Below, in pieces: positions 1 to 9,560 of a stretch of 51,663 nucleotides of DNA. Each line of letters opens with the position of its first letter. Positions within the stretch are counted from its first letter, which is position 1. The DNA lies in NCBI GenBank assembly GCA_902794155.1, contig CADBGN010000021.1, positions 1 to 51,663 of the forward strand, given 5' to 3'. Below the pieces are notes generated by a model. That model was not told the DNA's origin. It saw only the letters and a list, made by a program, of their open reading frames with translations, and searched no databases. The stretch is from an uncultured Bacteroidia bacterium. Its GTDB lineage: Bacteria > Bacteroidota > Bacteroidia > Bacteroidales > F082. A program made the position numbers and the translations under genes.

Positions 1-34
1 TAGGACCAGGATCACGAAACCTAACTTTTACCCA

Positions 35-117
35 TCATTGCGGACTTGATCCGCAATCTCCTGAAAACAAGGATTACCTATATCTCAGGAGATGGCGGAT
101 GTCCCTCCGCCATGACG
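35..117. repeat. Nested inverted repeat, intergenic
   Basis: Two arms (35-64 and 85-114) are near reverse complements of each other around a short AT-rich centre, and each arm is itself a small hairpin (GCGGA..TCCGC in the left arm, GGCGGA..TCCGCC in the right). It lies upstream of rimM in the gene-free first 162 bases. It looks like a dispersed intergenic repeat rather than a terminator, since no T-run follows either stem. Confidence 0.6.
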
Positions 118-162
118 ACTAAAGGGAAGGAGTAGTTCTTCTCGGTCGGTTATCAGTGTTAT

Positions 163-687
163 ATGAAAAAAGAAGATTGTTTTTACCTCGGCAAGATCGC
201 CAAGACCCATGGCCTGAAAGGGGAGGTGACCATTAAACTGGATGCAGATGATCCTTCTGCCTACCTCGAAATGAAGCATTTTTTCCTCGAAATCAACAAG
301 GTGCTGACGCCTTTCTTCGTGGAGAAGATAACCCCGAATGGCGACAAATTCTTTGTTCAAGTGCAGGACATCAAGACTGTCGAACAGGCACAGAATCTGG
401 TAGGAAAATCCGTGTACTTACCTTTGGAAATGCTGCCCAAGTTGAGTGGCAAACAGTTCTATTACCATGAGATTGTGGGCTTCACGGTTGTAGATACTGA
501 TAAGGGTGAGTTGGGTCCTGTCACCGAGGTGCTGGAATATCCCACGCAAGCCATCTTGCAGGTGATGAAGGACAAAAAAGAGATTCTGATTCCAATTTTG
601 GACCAGGTGATCCAAAACGTTGACAGGGGTAACAAAATACTTACGATAACGGCTCCTGAGGGACTGATAGACATGTATTTGCAATGA
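163..687 (+). CDS. rimM: Ribosome maturation factor RimM
   Basis: A 174-aa protein of normal RimM length. RimM binds ribosomal protein S19 and helps assemble the 30S head during 16S rRNA processing. The N-terminal beta-barrel begins with the characteristic LGKIAKTHGLKGEV segment (residues 9-22). The PRC-barrel follows at about residues 97-170, with the family-typical YYHEIVGF near residue 100 and ILIPILDQVI near 146. The stop codon overlaps the start of the next gene (ATGA), so it is translationally coupled to trmN6. No TAnnTTTG box was found in the short upstream region. Recognition is by family motifs and is secure. Confidence 0.95.
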   Translation: MKKEDCFYLGKIAKTHGLKGEVTIKLDADDPSAYLEMKHFFLEINKVLTPFFVEKITPNGDKFFVQVQDIKTVEQAQNLVGKSVYLPLEMLPKLSGKQFYYHEIVGFTVVDTDKGELGPVTEVLEYPTQAILQVMKDKKEILIPILDQVIQNVDRGNKILTITAPEGLIDMYLQ

Positions 688-1397
688 TCGATGCGCGCCC
701 TTTCCACTTCAAGCATTTCAGCCTCTACCATCATCGCTCGACGATGAAGGTAGGCACCGATGCCATTTTGTTGGGACGTTGGACGGAGGTTAAGCCGATG
801 GATGTGGTGCTGGATATTGGCACAGGTTGTGGTCTGTTGCCGCTTATGCTCTCGCAAAAGGGTGTGGCGCAGGTAGATGCCGTTGACATCGACAAGGCCT
901 CCATTGAAGAGGCGACGATCAATTTCGAGGCCTCGCAGTGGCGCGAGCATCTTAAGGCCTTTTGCGTTGACATTGTTGATTACAAAACGGAAAAGAAATA
1001 CGACCTCATAGTCTCCAATCCTCCTTATTTCAACCGTTTCTCGAAATGCGACTCGGAACGCAAGAGCCGTGCGCGGCACAACGATGCGGGCTTGTCGTAT
1101 GCCACGATATGCCGTGAGGTCGGCCGCTTGATGCAGCCTGATGGACGTTTTGCTTTGGTGTTACCCGCCGATGTGTCGATGGAGTTTCTGGATACCGCGG
1201 AGCGTTTTGGTCTGTATCTGCACAAAAGGATGACCATCGTCCCTATATCAGGCAAGGAGCCCAACCGTGTCAATCTGGAGCTGGGTTTTGGGAAATGCAA
1301 TAGTGCTTTTGAGGAAACCTTCATCATCCGCGATGCGGACAAGCGTTTCACGGCACAATACAATGAATTCCTGAAGGATTTTTACTTAGGGCTATAA
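684..1397 (+). CDS. tRNA1(Val) (adenine(37)-N6)-methyltransferase TrmN6-like
   Basis: A 237-aa class I SAM-dependent methyltransferase. The SAM-binding motif I is DIGTGCGLLPL (about residues 54-64), the acidic loop VDAVDIDKASIEEA follows, and the N6-adenine signature SNPPYF lies near residue 112. Length, motif order and the N-terminal FHFKHFSLYHHRSTMKVGTD match the YfiC/TrmN6 family, which modifies A37 of tRNA1(Val). The ATG overlaps the rimM stop by four bases, so the two RNA-maturation genes form a small operon. The exact tRNA target is inferred from the family; a related RNA or protein adenine methyltransferase cannot be excluded. Confidence 0.85.
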   Translation: MIDARPFHFKHFSLYHHRSTMKVGTDAILLGRWTEVKPMDVVLDIGTGCGLLPLMLSQKGVAQVDAVDIDKASIEEATINFEASQWREHLKAFCVDIVDYKTEKKYDLIVSNPPYFNRFSKCDSERKSRARHNDAGLSYATICREVGRLMQPDGRFALVLPADVSMEFLDTAERFGLYLHKRMTIVPISGKEPNRVNLELGFGKCNSAFEETFIIRDADKRFTAQYNEFLKDFYLGL

Positions 1398-1400
1398 CCC

Positions 1401-1430
1401 TCTCTAAACTCTAAACTCTAAACTAAACTA
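1401..1430. repeat. Heptanucleotide tandem word TCTAAAC
   Basis: Three direct copies of TCTAAAC (1403-1409, 1410-1416, 1417-1423) plus a partial copy fill the 30-bp gap between the convergent trmN6 and PorT-like genes. The period is exactly 7 nt, as in several other intergenic repeats of this window. Confidence 0.7.
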
Positions 1431-2291
1431 TTGTCCCTTTTTCGATGCCTCCTTGTTCGCCTTGGCTCTGCGCTCGTTGAATAGATACACCACCCTTAGT
1501 GTAATACTGTTGTTGTACTGGCGTTGCAAGGGTTGCACTCGCGAGTCGTCGGTTTTCAGGAGGGTTTCGTTGACGTCTTTGTAGAATAGGCGTGTACGAA
1601 TGGGCACCAAAGAGTATTGGTAGCGCAGCTCGGCATGTATGCCTTCCCAGATGCGTACCCGAGCATCGGCGCAAATGCTGAAGTCGTTGCCTCGATAGCT
1701 GTCGGAGTTGGCAATCACTTGTGGGACCAGCTCTTCGATGGCTGCATTTTGTGGATAGCCTGCCGCATAGAGCATTTTGGTCAATTCCTTGATGTCGGTC
1801 GCCTGACTGATGTCGGGAAGGCCATCGGCTTCGTTTCTCCAATGGATTTGTCCGTCGCCCAAACGAATGGCCGTGGATTGACCGTTGACGTATTCCTGAA
1901 GGCCGACGATACGACCGTAGGAAACACCGACGCCGAGGCTATATCGGTCTTTGTCGGTCAGATAAATCATCACTGGGATTTCGGCATAGTTGAGATTCAG
2001 CTTGTAGGTTCCGGTGTAGAGACCGAGGTGCTGGTTGATGGAGTCGCCTTTGTAGGCACCTTTTTGGTTGAAAAGCACTTCAAGTCCAACATCAAGGTAA
2101 CTCGTGAGGGGAATCAATGCACCGGCGCCGACGTGTACTCCTGGCTTGCGGAAGCGATAGCACTCGTCACCATCTACTTGGGTGATGTTGCCGCCTAAGA
2201 TCAGTTCGCCTTTGACAATTTGGGCACGGAGCAGGGTAGGCGTGGCCATCAGTAAAGAAAATAACGGGATAAGTATTCTGAATCTCTTCAT
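1428..2291 (-). CDS. PorT-like outer membrane beta-barrel protein
   Basis: A 287-aa exported protein. The start is set at the ATG at 2291, which gives a clean signal peptide (MKRFRILIPLFSLLMATPTL ending in an A-x-A/Q site). A longer reading to 2366 would run through the promoter and add 25 implausible residues. The mature part alternates aromatic and polar residues in short segments ending in a terminal strand (SITLRVVYLF) and resembles PorT/OmpW-like 8-strand barrels of Bacteroidota. A basic, lysine-rich tail follows the last strand. Its own TATTTTTG promoter (2350-2357) lies just past the end of the upstream C10 protease gene, so expression may be independent. Substrate or partner is unknown. 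Confidence 0.7.
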   Translation of the reverse strand: MKRFRILIPLFSLLMATPTLLRAQIVKGELILGGNITQVDGDECYRFRKPGVHVGAGALIPLTSYLDVGLEVLFNQKGAYKGDSINQHLGLYTGTYKLNLNYAEIPVMIYLTDKDRYSLGVGVSYGRIVGLQEYVNGQSTAIRLGDGQIHWRNEADGLPDISQATDIKELTKMLYAAGYPQNAAIEELVPQVIANSDSYRGNDFSICADARVRIWEGIHAELRYQYSLVPIRTRLFYKDVNETLLKTDDSRVQPLQRQYNNSITLRVVYLFNERRAKANKEASKKGQ

Positions 2292-2349
2292 AGATAATCG
2301 ATTTGATAGGATTAACTTATTTATTGTGGTTTTATTGTCAATAGCGATG

Positions 2350-2357
2350 CAAAAATA
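2350..2357 (-). promoter_or_regulatory. TAnnTTTG -7 element for the PorT-like gene
   Basis: Minus-strand TATTTTTG, matching the Bacteroidota sigma-A -7 consensus, 58 bases before the chosen ATG at 2291. Confidence 0.5.
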
Positions 2358-2362
2358 CAAAA

Positions 2363-4813
2363 TCATCGTGGATTCAGCTGCTGTCCCGACACATTGTAGC
2401 GTTTTCCGTCTTTAATAATGATGATTTGTCCTTCTTCAAGCACTTTTTGGACAGATGGGCCAGTGTCTTCTTGATTGCCGTCGTTTTCATCGATGCCATG
2501 GTCAGTCTTCACAATAGAGTCGGACCAGATGATTTCGGATTCGACACCATTGAAGTAAACCTCGCTGACGCCGAAACGATAGTTGCCAGCACTAACTTCA
2601 TTCCAAGTTGAGTCAATGTATGAGGATTCAGTCACTTCGTCGGCAAGCATCACGGTGTTTCCTTCGCTGTCTGTGCGGTATAAACGGTAGTGCTTAATAG
2701 ATGCCAAGTGGCTTTTGATTTCAAAAATGCAAATGCTGGATGTGCCGTAATAGTAGTTTTCAGTGACAACAAACACTGCATCCTTGCCATCGTATTTTCC
2801 TATGCAGAAATCAATCTCATTTCCAGTATAATTTATATATGCTATTGAGTGATCGTTGAGACCGCTGTTTAATATGTCGTAATCGTGAATGCCATTGCTA
2901 AACAATAACAAGTGCGGATTTCCGTCTTCAGCGGTGTATTTTCCAAATCCATCAATAAAGTACGAAAGCGCTGATGGTATTGTGACGTTGTAAATCATTT
3001 GTCCTTGACGATTGACAAGTAATAACTTTGTATTTTGAGCATATTGTAAAAGCCAAAAACCGTCATTGTCGATATCGTATGCGCATTTGCCAAATTGAAA
3101 GTTCACGTAGGTACTGTCGACAAGCGTTTTATTGGTGAAATCATAACAATACAAACGGCATAAGTCATAAGATGCGGTGTTTTTGCTACAATAAAAATAG
3201 CTTCCGTCGCAGGTCAAACCATCGGGCTTTGCCCCGTCTATTGTAAAGAACTCAACCAATTCGCCGTCCATTGTGTATTTGCCAAATGTATAAGGATGAT
3301 CACTCCAATAGCTGTATGCGGTATAGATATATTCGCCATCAGTGGCCACCATGCTCTCCCCGTTGATTTCAAATTGTTTCAACAAGGGCCATTCCTGGTT
3401 GTCGTCAAAGTTCCATGAAAGGCTGACGTAAGGGCTGTTCACATTATTCGTGTCGGGCGCGTGACAAGCCTGGATTTCCTTCAAGGGCATATAGGAAAAG
3501 AAAGCTTCAATGTCGTCTACATCTTCACTGACCAAAAATGAGTATGACGGGTCATAGGATACTATTCTTCCGCCTTTTTTCCAATAGCTGAATGTGCCGT
3601 TTTCGTTGGGCACCGCAGTAAGCACGCTTTGTTCGCCAATGTGGTACTCTCCTGTTCCTTCAATGGTGCCAGCCGTGGGTGGATAAACCGTGGCTTGCAC
3701 AATCCAAGGTTCATATTCCGGATTGATGTCGAAGATGGCAAAGTTGGTCTCGTTAAAGCTGTACCCGATGGGATTCAGATGCCCCAAAGCGAAGTAGCCA
3801 TTGGCTTGACCCCAGCCCCAGTTGAAGTGCAGTAGGTCGTTGTCGTCGTAGCCGTCACACACGAATGCATGGCTGCCTTGACTGCCTTTACCTCCATAGA
3901 ATATGGGTCGTTGTAAGTCAAGACAGGCTTTCAGCATCGAAATCCATTCTTCGTCGCTGAAATCATTTCGCTTTTCGATATGGAGCCGTCTTGAATAATT
4001 GAAGTAGCGTATCAATGCGTCAGGCACGTCTCCTGAATCAGCACCCGAACCGTTGGTGGTGTATTTCATGTTTACCGAAACTCCACAATGGAAAAGCAGT
4101 GTCGCTACAGCCTCAATTTCAGCGTCGCTGGAGTCGTCGGTCAGCGAATCGGGCATGTGGTCCCAGTCGTAGACGGTGTTGCCGAAATCAGCGGAAAGCG
4201 TGAGGCCTGCGTTGTTATAATAGTGCGATCCCCAGCCGGTTTCCGGATAGCGCCAATAGTGCATAATCTGACCCATGGCCACCGCCACACAGCCCACTTC
4301 TGCATGACCACACGGGACTTTTGAAAAGGTGGGGCAGAGCTCGTTGTAATGGCATCCCTGCTCCCACATCTCAGTTAGCAAGGGCTCGACGGCTTTGGCA
4401 GTCTTGCTTTCGTTAAGCCGACCAGTGGTCTTCACCAGTTCCCATTGCCTTGCTGTGGCTTCGTCTGCCTCAATATGGTTTTCGATGCCGTATTGTATCC
4501 TTGCGACAAAATTCTGCAAATAGGCTTCCATTTGCTCGGGAACGACGTTCGGGTCGAAACGGCCTTCATGGGAATAGCCGATGATGGGTGTCTCGCAATC
4601 GTCGGCGGAAACAATGACGAAGCCGTCCTCGGTATTGAAGACATAGAATGCGGCAGTGCTTTTGTCTGTCCGATAAGTGGAGACTAGTTGCGCGTTGGGC
4701 GCTCCCATGAATTTGACAGCAACGAATTGCGCCGTTTGCAGGTCAACGGGAAGTGCTGTTGCGTTTTGATATAGCCCTATAAGGATTATGCAAAGTAGAC
4801 ATATGCGCTTCAT
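2363..4813 (-). CDS. Secreted C10 family cysteine protease (streptopain/interpain-like), copy A
   Basis: An 816-aa exported protease. Order: signal peptide (1-20), propeptide of the streptopain type (about 22-115), C10 catalytic domain (about 140-365), an InlB B-repeat-like beta domain (about 375-440), a repetitive beta region with propeller-like segments, an Fn3-like stretch, and a short C-terminal motif KDGKRYNVSGQ that recurs at the ends of many secreted Bacteroidales proteins. The nucleophile is Cys175 in GCVAVAMGQ and the catalytic His is His315 in GSHAFVCDGYD; the substrate-loop FNWGWG follows. It lies 32 bp downstream of a paralogue in the same direction and has no clear promoter of its own, so the pair is probably cotranscribed. 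It probably digests host or dietary protein; transport by T9SS is an inference. Confidence 0.88.
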   Translation of the reverse strand: MKRICLLCIILIGLYQNATALPVDLQTAQFVAVKFMGAPNAQLVSTYRTDKSTAAFYVFNTEDGFVIVSADDCETPIIGYSHEGRFDPNVVPEQMEAYLQNFVARIQYGIENHIEADEATARQWELVKTTGRLNESKTAKAVEPLLTEMWEQGCHYNELCPTFSKVPCGHAEVGCVAVAMGQIMHYWRYPETGWGSHYYNNAGLTLSADFGNTVYDWDHMPDSLTDDSSDAEIEAVATLLFHCGVSVNMKYTTNGSGADSGDVPDALIRYFNYSRRLHIEKRNDFSDEEWISMLKACLDLQRPIFYGGKGSQGSHAFVCDGYDDNDLLHFNWGWGQANGYFALGHLNPIGYSFNETNFAIFDINPEYEPWIVQATVYPPTAGTIEGTGEYHIGEQSVLTAVPNENGTFSYWKKGGRIVSYDPSYSFLVSEDVDDIEAFFSYMPLKEIQACHAPDTNNVNSPYVSLSWNFDDNQEWPLLKQFEINGESMVATDGEYIYTAYSYWSDHPYTFGKYTMDGELVEFFTIDGAKPDGLTCDGSYFYCSKNTASYDLCRLYCYDFTNKTLVDSTYVNFQFGKCAYDIDNDGFWLLQYAQNTKLLLVNRQGQMIYNVTIPSALSYFIDGFGKYTAEDGNPHLLLFSNGIHDYDILNSGLNDHSIAYINYTGNEIDFCIGKYDGKDAVFVVTENYYYGTSSICIFEIKSHLASIKHYRLYRTDSEGNTVMLADEVTESSYIDSTWNEVSAGNYRFGVSEVYFNGVESEIIWSDSIVKTDHGIDENDGNQEDTGPSVQKVLEEGQIIIIKDGKRYNVSGQQLNPR

Positions 4814-4845
4814 GGGATCGTGGTTTTAGTATTGTTTTGTTTGTT

Positions 4846-7263
4846 TCAATTCAGTTCTTGTCCTGATACGCTATAGCGTTTTCCGTCCTTGATGACAACG
4901 ATGTGTCCGTCTTCAATTACTTTCTGAACAGAAGCCCCAGCGCCTTCTTGGTTGCCGTTTTCGTCAATGCCAAAGTCTGTCTTCACGATGGTGTCGGACC
5001 AAATGATTTCCGACTCGACACCGTTAGCGTACACTTCGCTGATGCCGAAACGATAGTTGCCAGCTTGAATCTCATTCCAGGTGTGGTCGATATAGGATGT
5101 GCTGGTGACTTCATCTGCCAGCATCACGCTATTCCCTTCGTTGTCGGCACGATAGATGCGATAGCCCATGATTTGTTCCAGACGGCTTTTGATTTCATAA
5201 ATGCGAATGGAGAAGCCAATGGCAATAAACATGGCATCTTTACCATCGTATTTCCCAATGTGTGCACCAATTCCGTAGGTGTAATCCCAGCCTGGTTCCA
5301 TCAGAGGACGGTCCAAGATACTGTTGTTGGTGATGTCATAATCGTAAACTCCAGTTTCACCTGACAGCAATAAGTGAGGGGTCCCGTCTTTTGCGGTGAA
5401 GTAGCCTGAGCCATTGATGTATTCTGGTGCTGCTGGACTGAACATGATTTTTTGTCCTTGACGGTCATAAAGCCTTGCTTCTTTATTATGGTCAATCCAA
5501 AATCCGTCATATTCAGGGTCATAGGTCGTTGCCCCAAACCAAGTGCCTAAATCTATGCTGTCGTTGACCGTTTTGTTGTAAAGATCTATACTATATAAAA
5601 CACTAAGTCCTGAATGCCCACTATTACTATAAAAGTAAGTCCCATCGTAAGTAATACCTAAAGCTTCCGGGACGCCTTCCACGTTGAACTTTTCGAGCAA
5701 TTCTCCATCCATGGTGTATTTTCCGTATGAGAAAGGAGGGTTGTCCCAATATCCATAGGTGACGAAGATGTACTGGCCATCGGTGGCCACGCCGCCACAT
5801 TCCTCATTAATGTCAATTTCCTTGAGGAGGCTCCACTCTGTATCAGCTTTGCTCCATGAAAGGCTTACACTAGTGCTATTCGGGTTGTTTGCATCGGGTG
5901 AATAACTTGCCGTGATTTGACCAACTGGAAAACCGGAGAAGTGAGCCTCAATGTTGAGGATGTCTTCTTCCACACTAAGAGTTATGGACGGCATGTTGGA
6001 TATGATTTGCCCGTTTCTCTTCCAACAATAAAACTGGTAGCATTCTGCCGGAATTGCTGTCAGGGTGCATGAATCACCGATATGGTATTCGCCAGTGCCT
6101 TCGATAGTGCCTGCTGCTAAAGGATATGCCATGGCTTCTACAGTCCATGGTTCGTATTCCGGGTTGATGTCGAGGATGGCAATGTTATTCTGGTTAAAGG
6201 TGTATCCAATTGGATTCAAATTGCCCAGTGCAAAATAACCGTTGGCACGTCCCCAGCCCCAGTTGAAGTGCAGCAAGTTGTTGCCGTCGTAGCCGTCGCA
6301 AACAAAAGCATGGCTACCTAAATTGCCTTTTCCACCATAATACACCGGTTGCTGCAAATCGAGACAAGCCTTAAGCATCGAGATCCATTCTTCATCATTA
6401 AAATCTTTGCGTTTTTCGATATGGAGATGCTTTGAATAATTGAAATAGCGTACCATTGCATCAGGCACATCTCCTGAATCAGCACCAGAGCCATTGGCGG
6501 TATATTGCATGTCAACAGCAACACCGCAATGGAACAGCAGGGTTGCCACTGCCTCAATTTCAGCGTCAGTTGAGCTATCGGTCAGCGAATCGGGCATGTG
6601 GTCCCAGTCGTAGACGGTGTTGCCGAAATCAGCGGAAAGCGTGAGGCCTGCGTTGTTATAAGAGTTCGAGCCCCAGCCTGTTTCGGGATATCTCCAATAA
6701 TGCATGATTTGTCCCATGGCAACCGCCACGCAACCCACTTCGGCATGGCCGCATGGGACTTTTGAAAAGGTAGGGCAGAGCTCGTTGTATTGGCATCCCT
6801 GCTCCCACATTTCGGTTAGCAAGGGCTCGACGGCTGAGGCAGTCTTGTTTTCGTTGAGCCGTCCAGTGGCCTTCACAAGTTCCCATTGTTTTGCCGTGAG
6901 TTCATCTGCTTCAATATGTTTTTCGATGCCGTATTGTATCCTTGCGACGAAATCCTGCAAATAGGCTTCCATTTGCACGGGAACGGCGTTCGGTTCGAAA
7001 CGGCCTTCATGGGAATAGCCGATGATGGGCGTCTCGCAGTCGTCGGCCGAAACGATGACGAAGCCGTCCTCGGTGTTAAAGACGTAAAATGCAGACGCGC
7101 TCTTATCTGTTCGATAAGTGGAGACTAGTTGCACATCGCTTGTTCCCATGAACTTGGTAGCGATGGATTGCGCCTTTTGCAGGTCGACGGGATAAGCGGT
7201 TGATAAAAGATGCAACCCGAAAACAACGATGCTTATAAAAAGCGGTTTTAGCAGTTTATTCAT
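4846..7263 (-). CDS. Secreted C10 family cysteine protease, copy B
   Basis: An 805-aa paralogue of the downstream protease with the same domain order and the same C-terminal KDGKRYSVSGQ motif. The start is taken at the ATG at 7263 (MNKLLKPLFISIVVFG signal peptide). The longer reading to 7287 enters the promoter (TATTTTTG at 7285-7292). Catalytic Cys178 lies in GCVAVAMGQ and His318 in GSHAFVCDGYD, so both appear active. The propeptide and catalytic halves are much closer to copy A than the C-terminal beta regions are. An 84-nt tract (6578-6661) is identical to 4137-4220 in copy A, which suggests recent gene conversion. First gene of a likely two-gene operon. Confidence 0.88.
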   Translation of the reverse strand: MNKLLKPLFISIVVFGLHLLSTAYPVDLQKAQSIATKFMGTSDVQLVSTYRTDKSASAFYVFNTEDGFVIVSADDCETPIIGYSHEGRFEPNAVPVQMEAYLQDFVARIQYGIEKHIEADELTAKQWELVKATGRLNENKTASAVEPLLTEMWEQGCQYNELCPTFSKVPCGHAEVGCVAVAMGQIMHYWRYPETGWGSNSYNNAGLTLSADFGNTVYDWDHMPDSLTDSSTDAEIEAVATLLFHCGVAVDMQYTANGSGADSGDVPDAMVRYFNYSKHLHIEKRKDFNDEEWISMLKACLDLQQPVYYGGKGNLGSHAFVCDGYDGNNLLHFNWGWGRANGYFALGNLNPIGYTFNQNNIAILDINPEYEPWTVEAMAYPLAAGTIEGTGEYHIGDSCTLTAIPAECYQFYCWKRNGQIISNMPSITLSVEEDILNIEAHFSGFPVGQITASYSPDANNPNSTSVSLSWSKADTEWSLLKEIDINEECGGVATDGQYIFVTYGYWDNPPFSYGKYTMDGELLEKFNVEGVPEALGITYDGTYFYSNSGHSGLSVLYSIDLYNKTVNDSIDLGTWFGATTYDPEYDGFWIDHNKEARLYDRQGQKIMFSPAAPEYINGSGYFTAKDGTPHLLLSGETGVYDYDITNNSILDRPLMEPGWDYTYGIGAHIGKYDGKDAMFIAIGFSIRIYEIKSRLEQIMGYRIYRADNEGNSVMLADEVTSTSYIDHTWNEIQAGNYRFGISEVYANGVESEIIWSDTIVKTDFGIDENGNQEGAGASVQKVIEDGHIVVIKDGKRYSVSGQELN

Positions 7264-7284
7264 ATTTCGGAAGTGTTTCAGGCG

Positions 7285-7292
7285 CAAAAATA
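7285..7292 (-). promoter_or_regulatory. TAnnTTTG -7 element for the C10 protease pair
   Basis: Minus-strand TATTTTTG, 22 bases before the ATG at 7263. Confidence 0.5.
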
Positions 7293-7373
7293 GGTCTTTT
7301 TTAGATTGAAAGCAAGTTTTAAGACAAAATAAATTGCTTTAATCTAAATTTTTCCGCTTCAAAGGATTTATTA

Positions 7374-9509
7374 TTATAGTTTCATCGTCAAACTGATGCG
7401 GTTCCTATTCACATCCACCTCAAGTACTTTCACGCGAACCTTTTGGTTCAAATGTACCACTTCGTTCGGGTCTTTGATGTAATGGTCGGCCATCTGGCTG
7501 ATGTGGACGAGGCCGTCTTGGTGCACGCCGATGTCGACAAAGGCGCCGAAGGCGGTGATGTTGGTGATGATGCCGTTGAGGGTCATGCCGACGCGTAGGT
7601 CGTTGATGGCGCGGATGTTTTTGTCAAACTCGAAGGCCTCAAAAGTTTTGCGTGGGTCGCGGCCGGGCTTGTCCAACTCGGTGAGAATGTCGTTGATGGT
7701 CTCCAAGCCGAAATGTTCCTCTACAAACTCTTCCGGCTTGATTCGGGCGATGAGTTCTTTGTTGCCGATGAGGTCTTTGACTTTCACGCCCAGTTTCTTG
7801 GCCATCTTCTCCACGATGTGGTAGCTCTCGGGGTGGACGGCACTCTGGTCCAGCGGATTGTCGCCGTTATGGATGCGCAGGAAACCTGCACATTGCTCGA
7901 AGGCTTTGTCGCCGAGGCGCGGCACACCATAGAGTTGTTGGCGCGTCTTGAAGCCGCCGATTTCGTCGCGGTAGTGGACGATGTTGTAGGCCAAGGTGGG
8001 ACCGACACCGCTGACGTACGACAGCAGCTGTTGGCTGGCGGTGTTGAGCTCCACGCCGACGGCGTTCACGCAACTCTCCACGGTCTGGTCGAGGCTCTCG
8101 CCGAGTTTCTTCTGGTCCACATCGTGCTGATACTGTCCCACGCCGATGCTCTTTGGGTCAATCTTCACCAACTCGGCCAGTGGGTCCATCAGTCGGCGCC
8201 CGATGCTGACCGCGCCGCGCACGGTGATGTCGTAGTCGGGGAACTCGTCGCGGGCAATCTTGGAGGCGGAATAGACCGATGCGCCGCTCTCGCTCACCAT
8301 CACGGCCATCAGGTCGCGGTCGAACTTGATGCTGCGGATGAAGTCCTCGGTCTCGCGTCCTGCTGTGCCGTTGCCGATGGCGATGACCTTGATGCGGTAG
8401 GCATCCACAAGGCTCTTGATCTTGCGCATGGCGCCCACCGTGTCCGACTTGGGCGGGTGAGGGTAGATGGTCTCGTTGTGGAGCAAGGCACCTGTTTCGC
8501 TTAAGACTACCACCTTACAGCCCGTACGGAAACCTGGGTCGATAGCTAAGACGCGCTTCTGTCCCATAGGGGCGGCGAGGAGCAGTTGTTTGAGGTTCTC
8601 GGCGAAGACGCGGATAGCGGTCTCGTCGGCCTTCTCCTTATAATAATTACGGATCTCGGTCTCGATGCTCGGCTCCAAGAGGCGTTTCCACGAGTCGGCG
8701 ATGGCCTCACGCACGAGTTCCGACGATTCGTTGTCGTTCTTCAGGAAGATGCTCTCCAACGAGTTCAGCACAAAGTCGTCGTCGACTTTGATTTTCAGCT
8801 TCACCATGCCCTCTTCCTCGGCACGGAACAGAGCCAAGAGGCGGTGCGAGGGCGCCTGGGAGATAGGCTCTCGGAAGTCGAAATACTGCTGGTAGGTCTT
8901 GCCTTCCTCTTCTTTGCCCTTGACCACGGCGGAGCTGATGTCGCCCTGCATGTGGAAGATCTTGCGGATGCGGTTGCGCCCGTTGATGTTCTCCGAGACC
9001 CACTCGGCCATGATGTCCTTGGCGCCTTGCAGGGCCTCCTCGATGTCGTTGACACCTTTGCCTGCGTTGACATAACGCGCGGCGAGGCGGTCCACCATAT
9101 CCACATTCTGCGCCATGATTTGTGCGGCCAGTGGCTCCAAACCCTTTTCGCGGGCGATGGCGGCGCGGGTGCGGCGTTTGGGCTTGTAGGGAAGATAGAG
9201 GTCTTCCACCTCTTGCAAGGTCTTGGCGTTCAGTATCCTTTGCTCCAGTTCGGGCGTGAGTTTCTCCTGCTCGCGGATGGAGGCGATGACGCTTTCTTTG
9301 CGTTTTTGCAGTTCGGTGAGTTGCTCCAGGCGTTTCTGAACAGCAGCCACGTTCTCTTCATTCATCGTGCCTGTCATTTCCTTGCGGTAGCGGGCGATGA
9401 AGGGGATGGTGGCACCTTCGTCGAAGAGGCGAATGACGTTGGCCACATGGTGCGTGGCTAGATTGAGTTCCTGTGCGATTTGAGTGCTGAAATCTATCGA
9501 GTTTGGCAT
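7374..9509 (-). CDS. tex: Tex-like S1 RNA-binding transcription accessory protein
   Basis: A 711-aa protein of typical Tex length. The N-terminal helical region contains the family-typical TIPFIARYRKEMTG (about residues 34-47). A YqgF/RNase H-like domain begins with VLAIDPGFRTGCK (about 327). Helix-hairpin-helix motifs follow (VGVELNTASQQLLSYVSGVG, near 500), and a C-terminal S1 domain spans about 640-711 (GMTLNGIITNITAFGAFVDIG ... DGLVHISQM). Tex proteins bind nucleic acids and affect transcription and RNA surveillance in the cytoplasm. A divergent promoter pair separates it from the next gene. The locally high GC and long antisense open frames reflect codon bias. Confidence 0.95.
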   Translation of the reverse strand: MPNSIDFSTQIAQELNLATHHVANVIRLFDEGATIPFIARYRKEMTGTMNEENVAAVQKRLEQLTELQKRKESVIASIREQEKLTPELEQRILNAKTLQEVEDLYLPYKPKRRTRAAIAREKGLEPLAAQIMAQNVDMVDRLAARYVNAGKGVNDIEEALQGAKDIMAEWVSENINGRNRIRKIFHMQGDISSAVVKGKEEEGKTYQQYFDFREPISQAPSHRLLALFRAEEEGMVKLKIKVDDDFVLNSLESIFLKNDNESSELVREAIADSWKRLLEPSIETEIRNYYKEKADETAIRVFAENLKQLLLAAPMGQKRVLAIDPGFRTGCKVVVLSETGALLHNETIYPHPPKSDTVGAMRKIKSLVDAYRIKVIAIGNGTAGRETEDFIRSIKFDRDLMAVMVSESGASVYSASKIARDEFPDYDITVRGAVSIGRRLMDPLAELVKIDPKSIGVGQYQHDVDQKKLGESLDQTVESCVNAVGVELNTASQQLLSYVSGVGPTLAYNIVHYRDEIGGFKTRQQLYGVPRLGDKAFEQCAGFLRIHNGDNPLDQSAVHPESYHIVEKMAKKLGVKVKDLIGNKELIARIKPEEFVEEHFGLETINDILTELDKPGRDPRKTFEAFEFDKNIRAINDLRVGMTLNGIITNITAFGAFVDIGVHQDGLVHISQMADHYIKDPNEVVHLNQKVRVKVLEVDVNRNRISLTMKL

Positions 9510-9528
9510 AACTTCTTATTTAAAGGTG

Positions 9529-9536
9529 CAAAAATA
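9529..9536 (-). promoter_or_regulatory. TAnnTTTG -7 element for tex
   Basis: Minus-strand TATTTTTG, 20 bases before the tex ATG. It forms a divergent pair with the plus-strand element at 9561-9568. Confidence 0.5.
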
Positions 9537-9560
9537 CGGTTTTCTATGGGATTATTTGTT

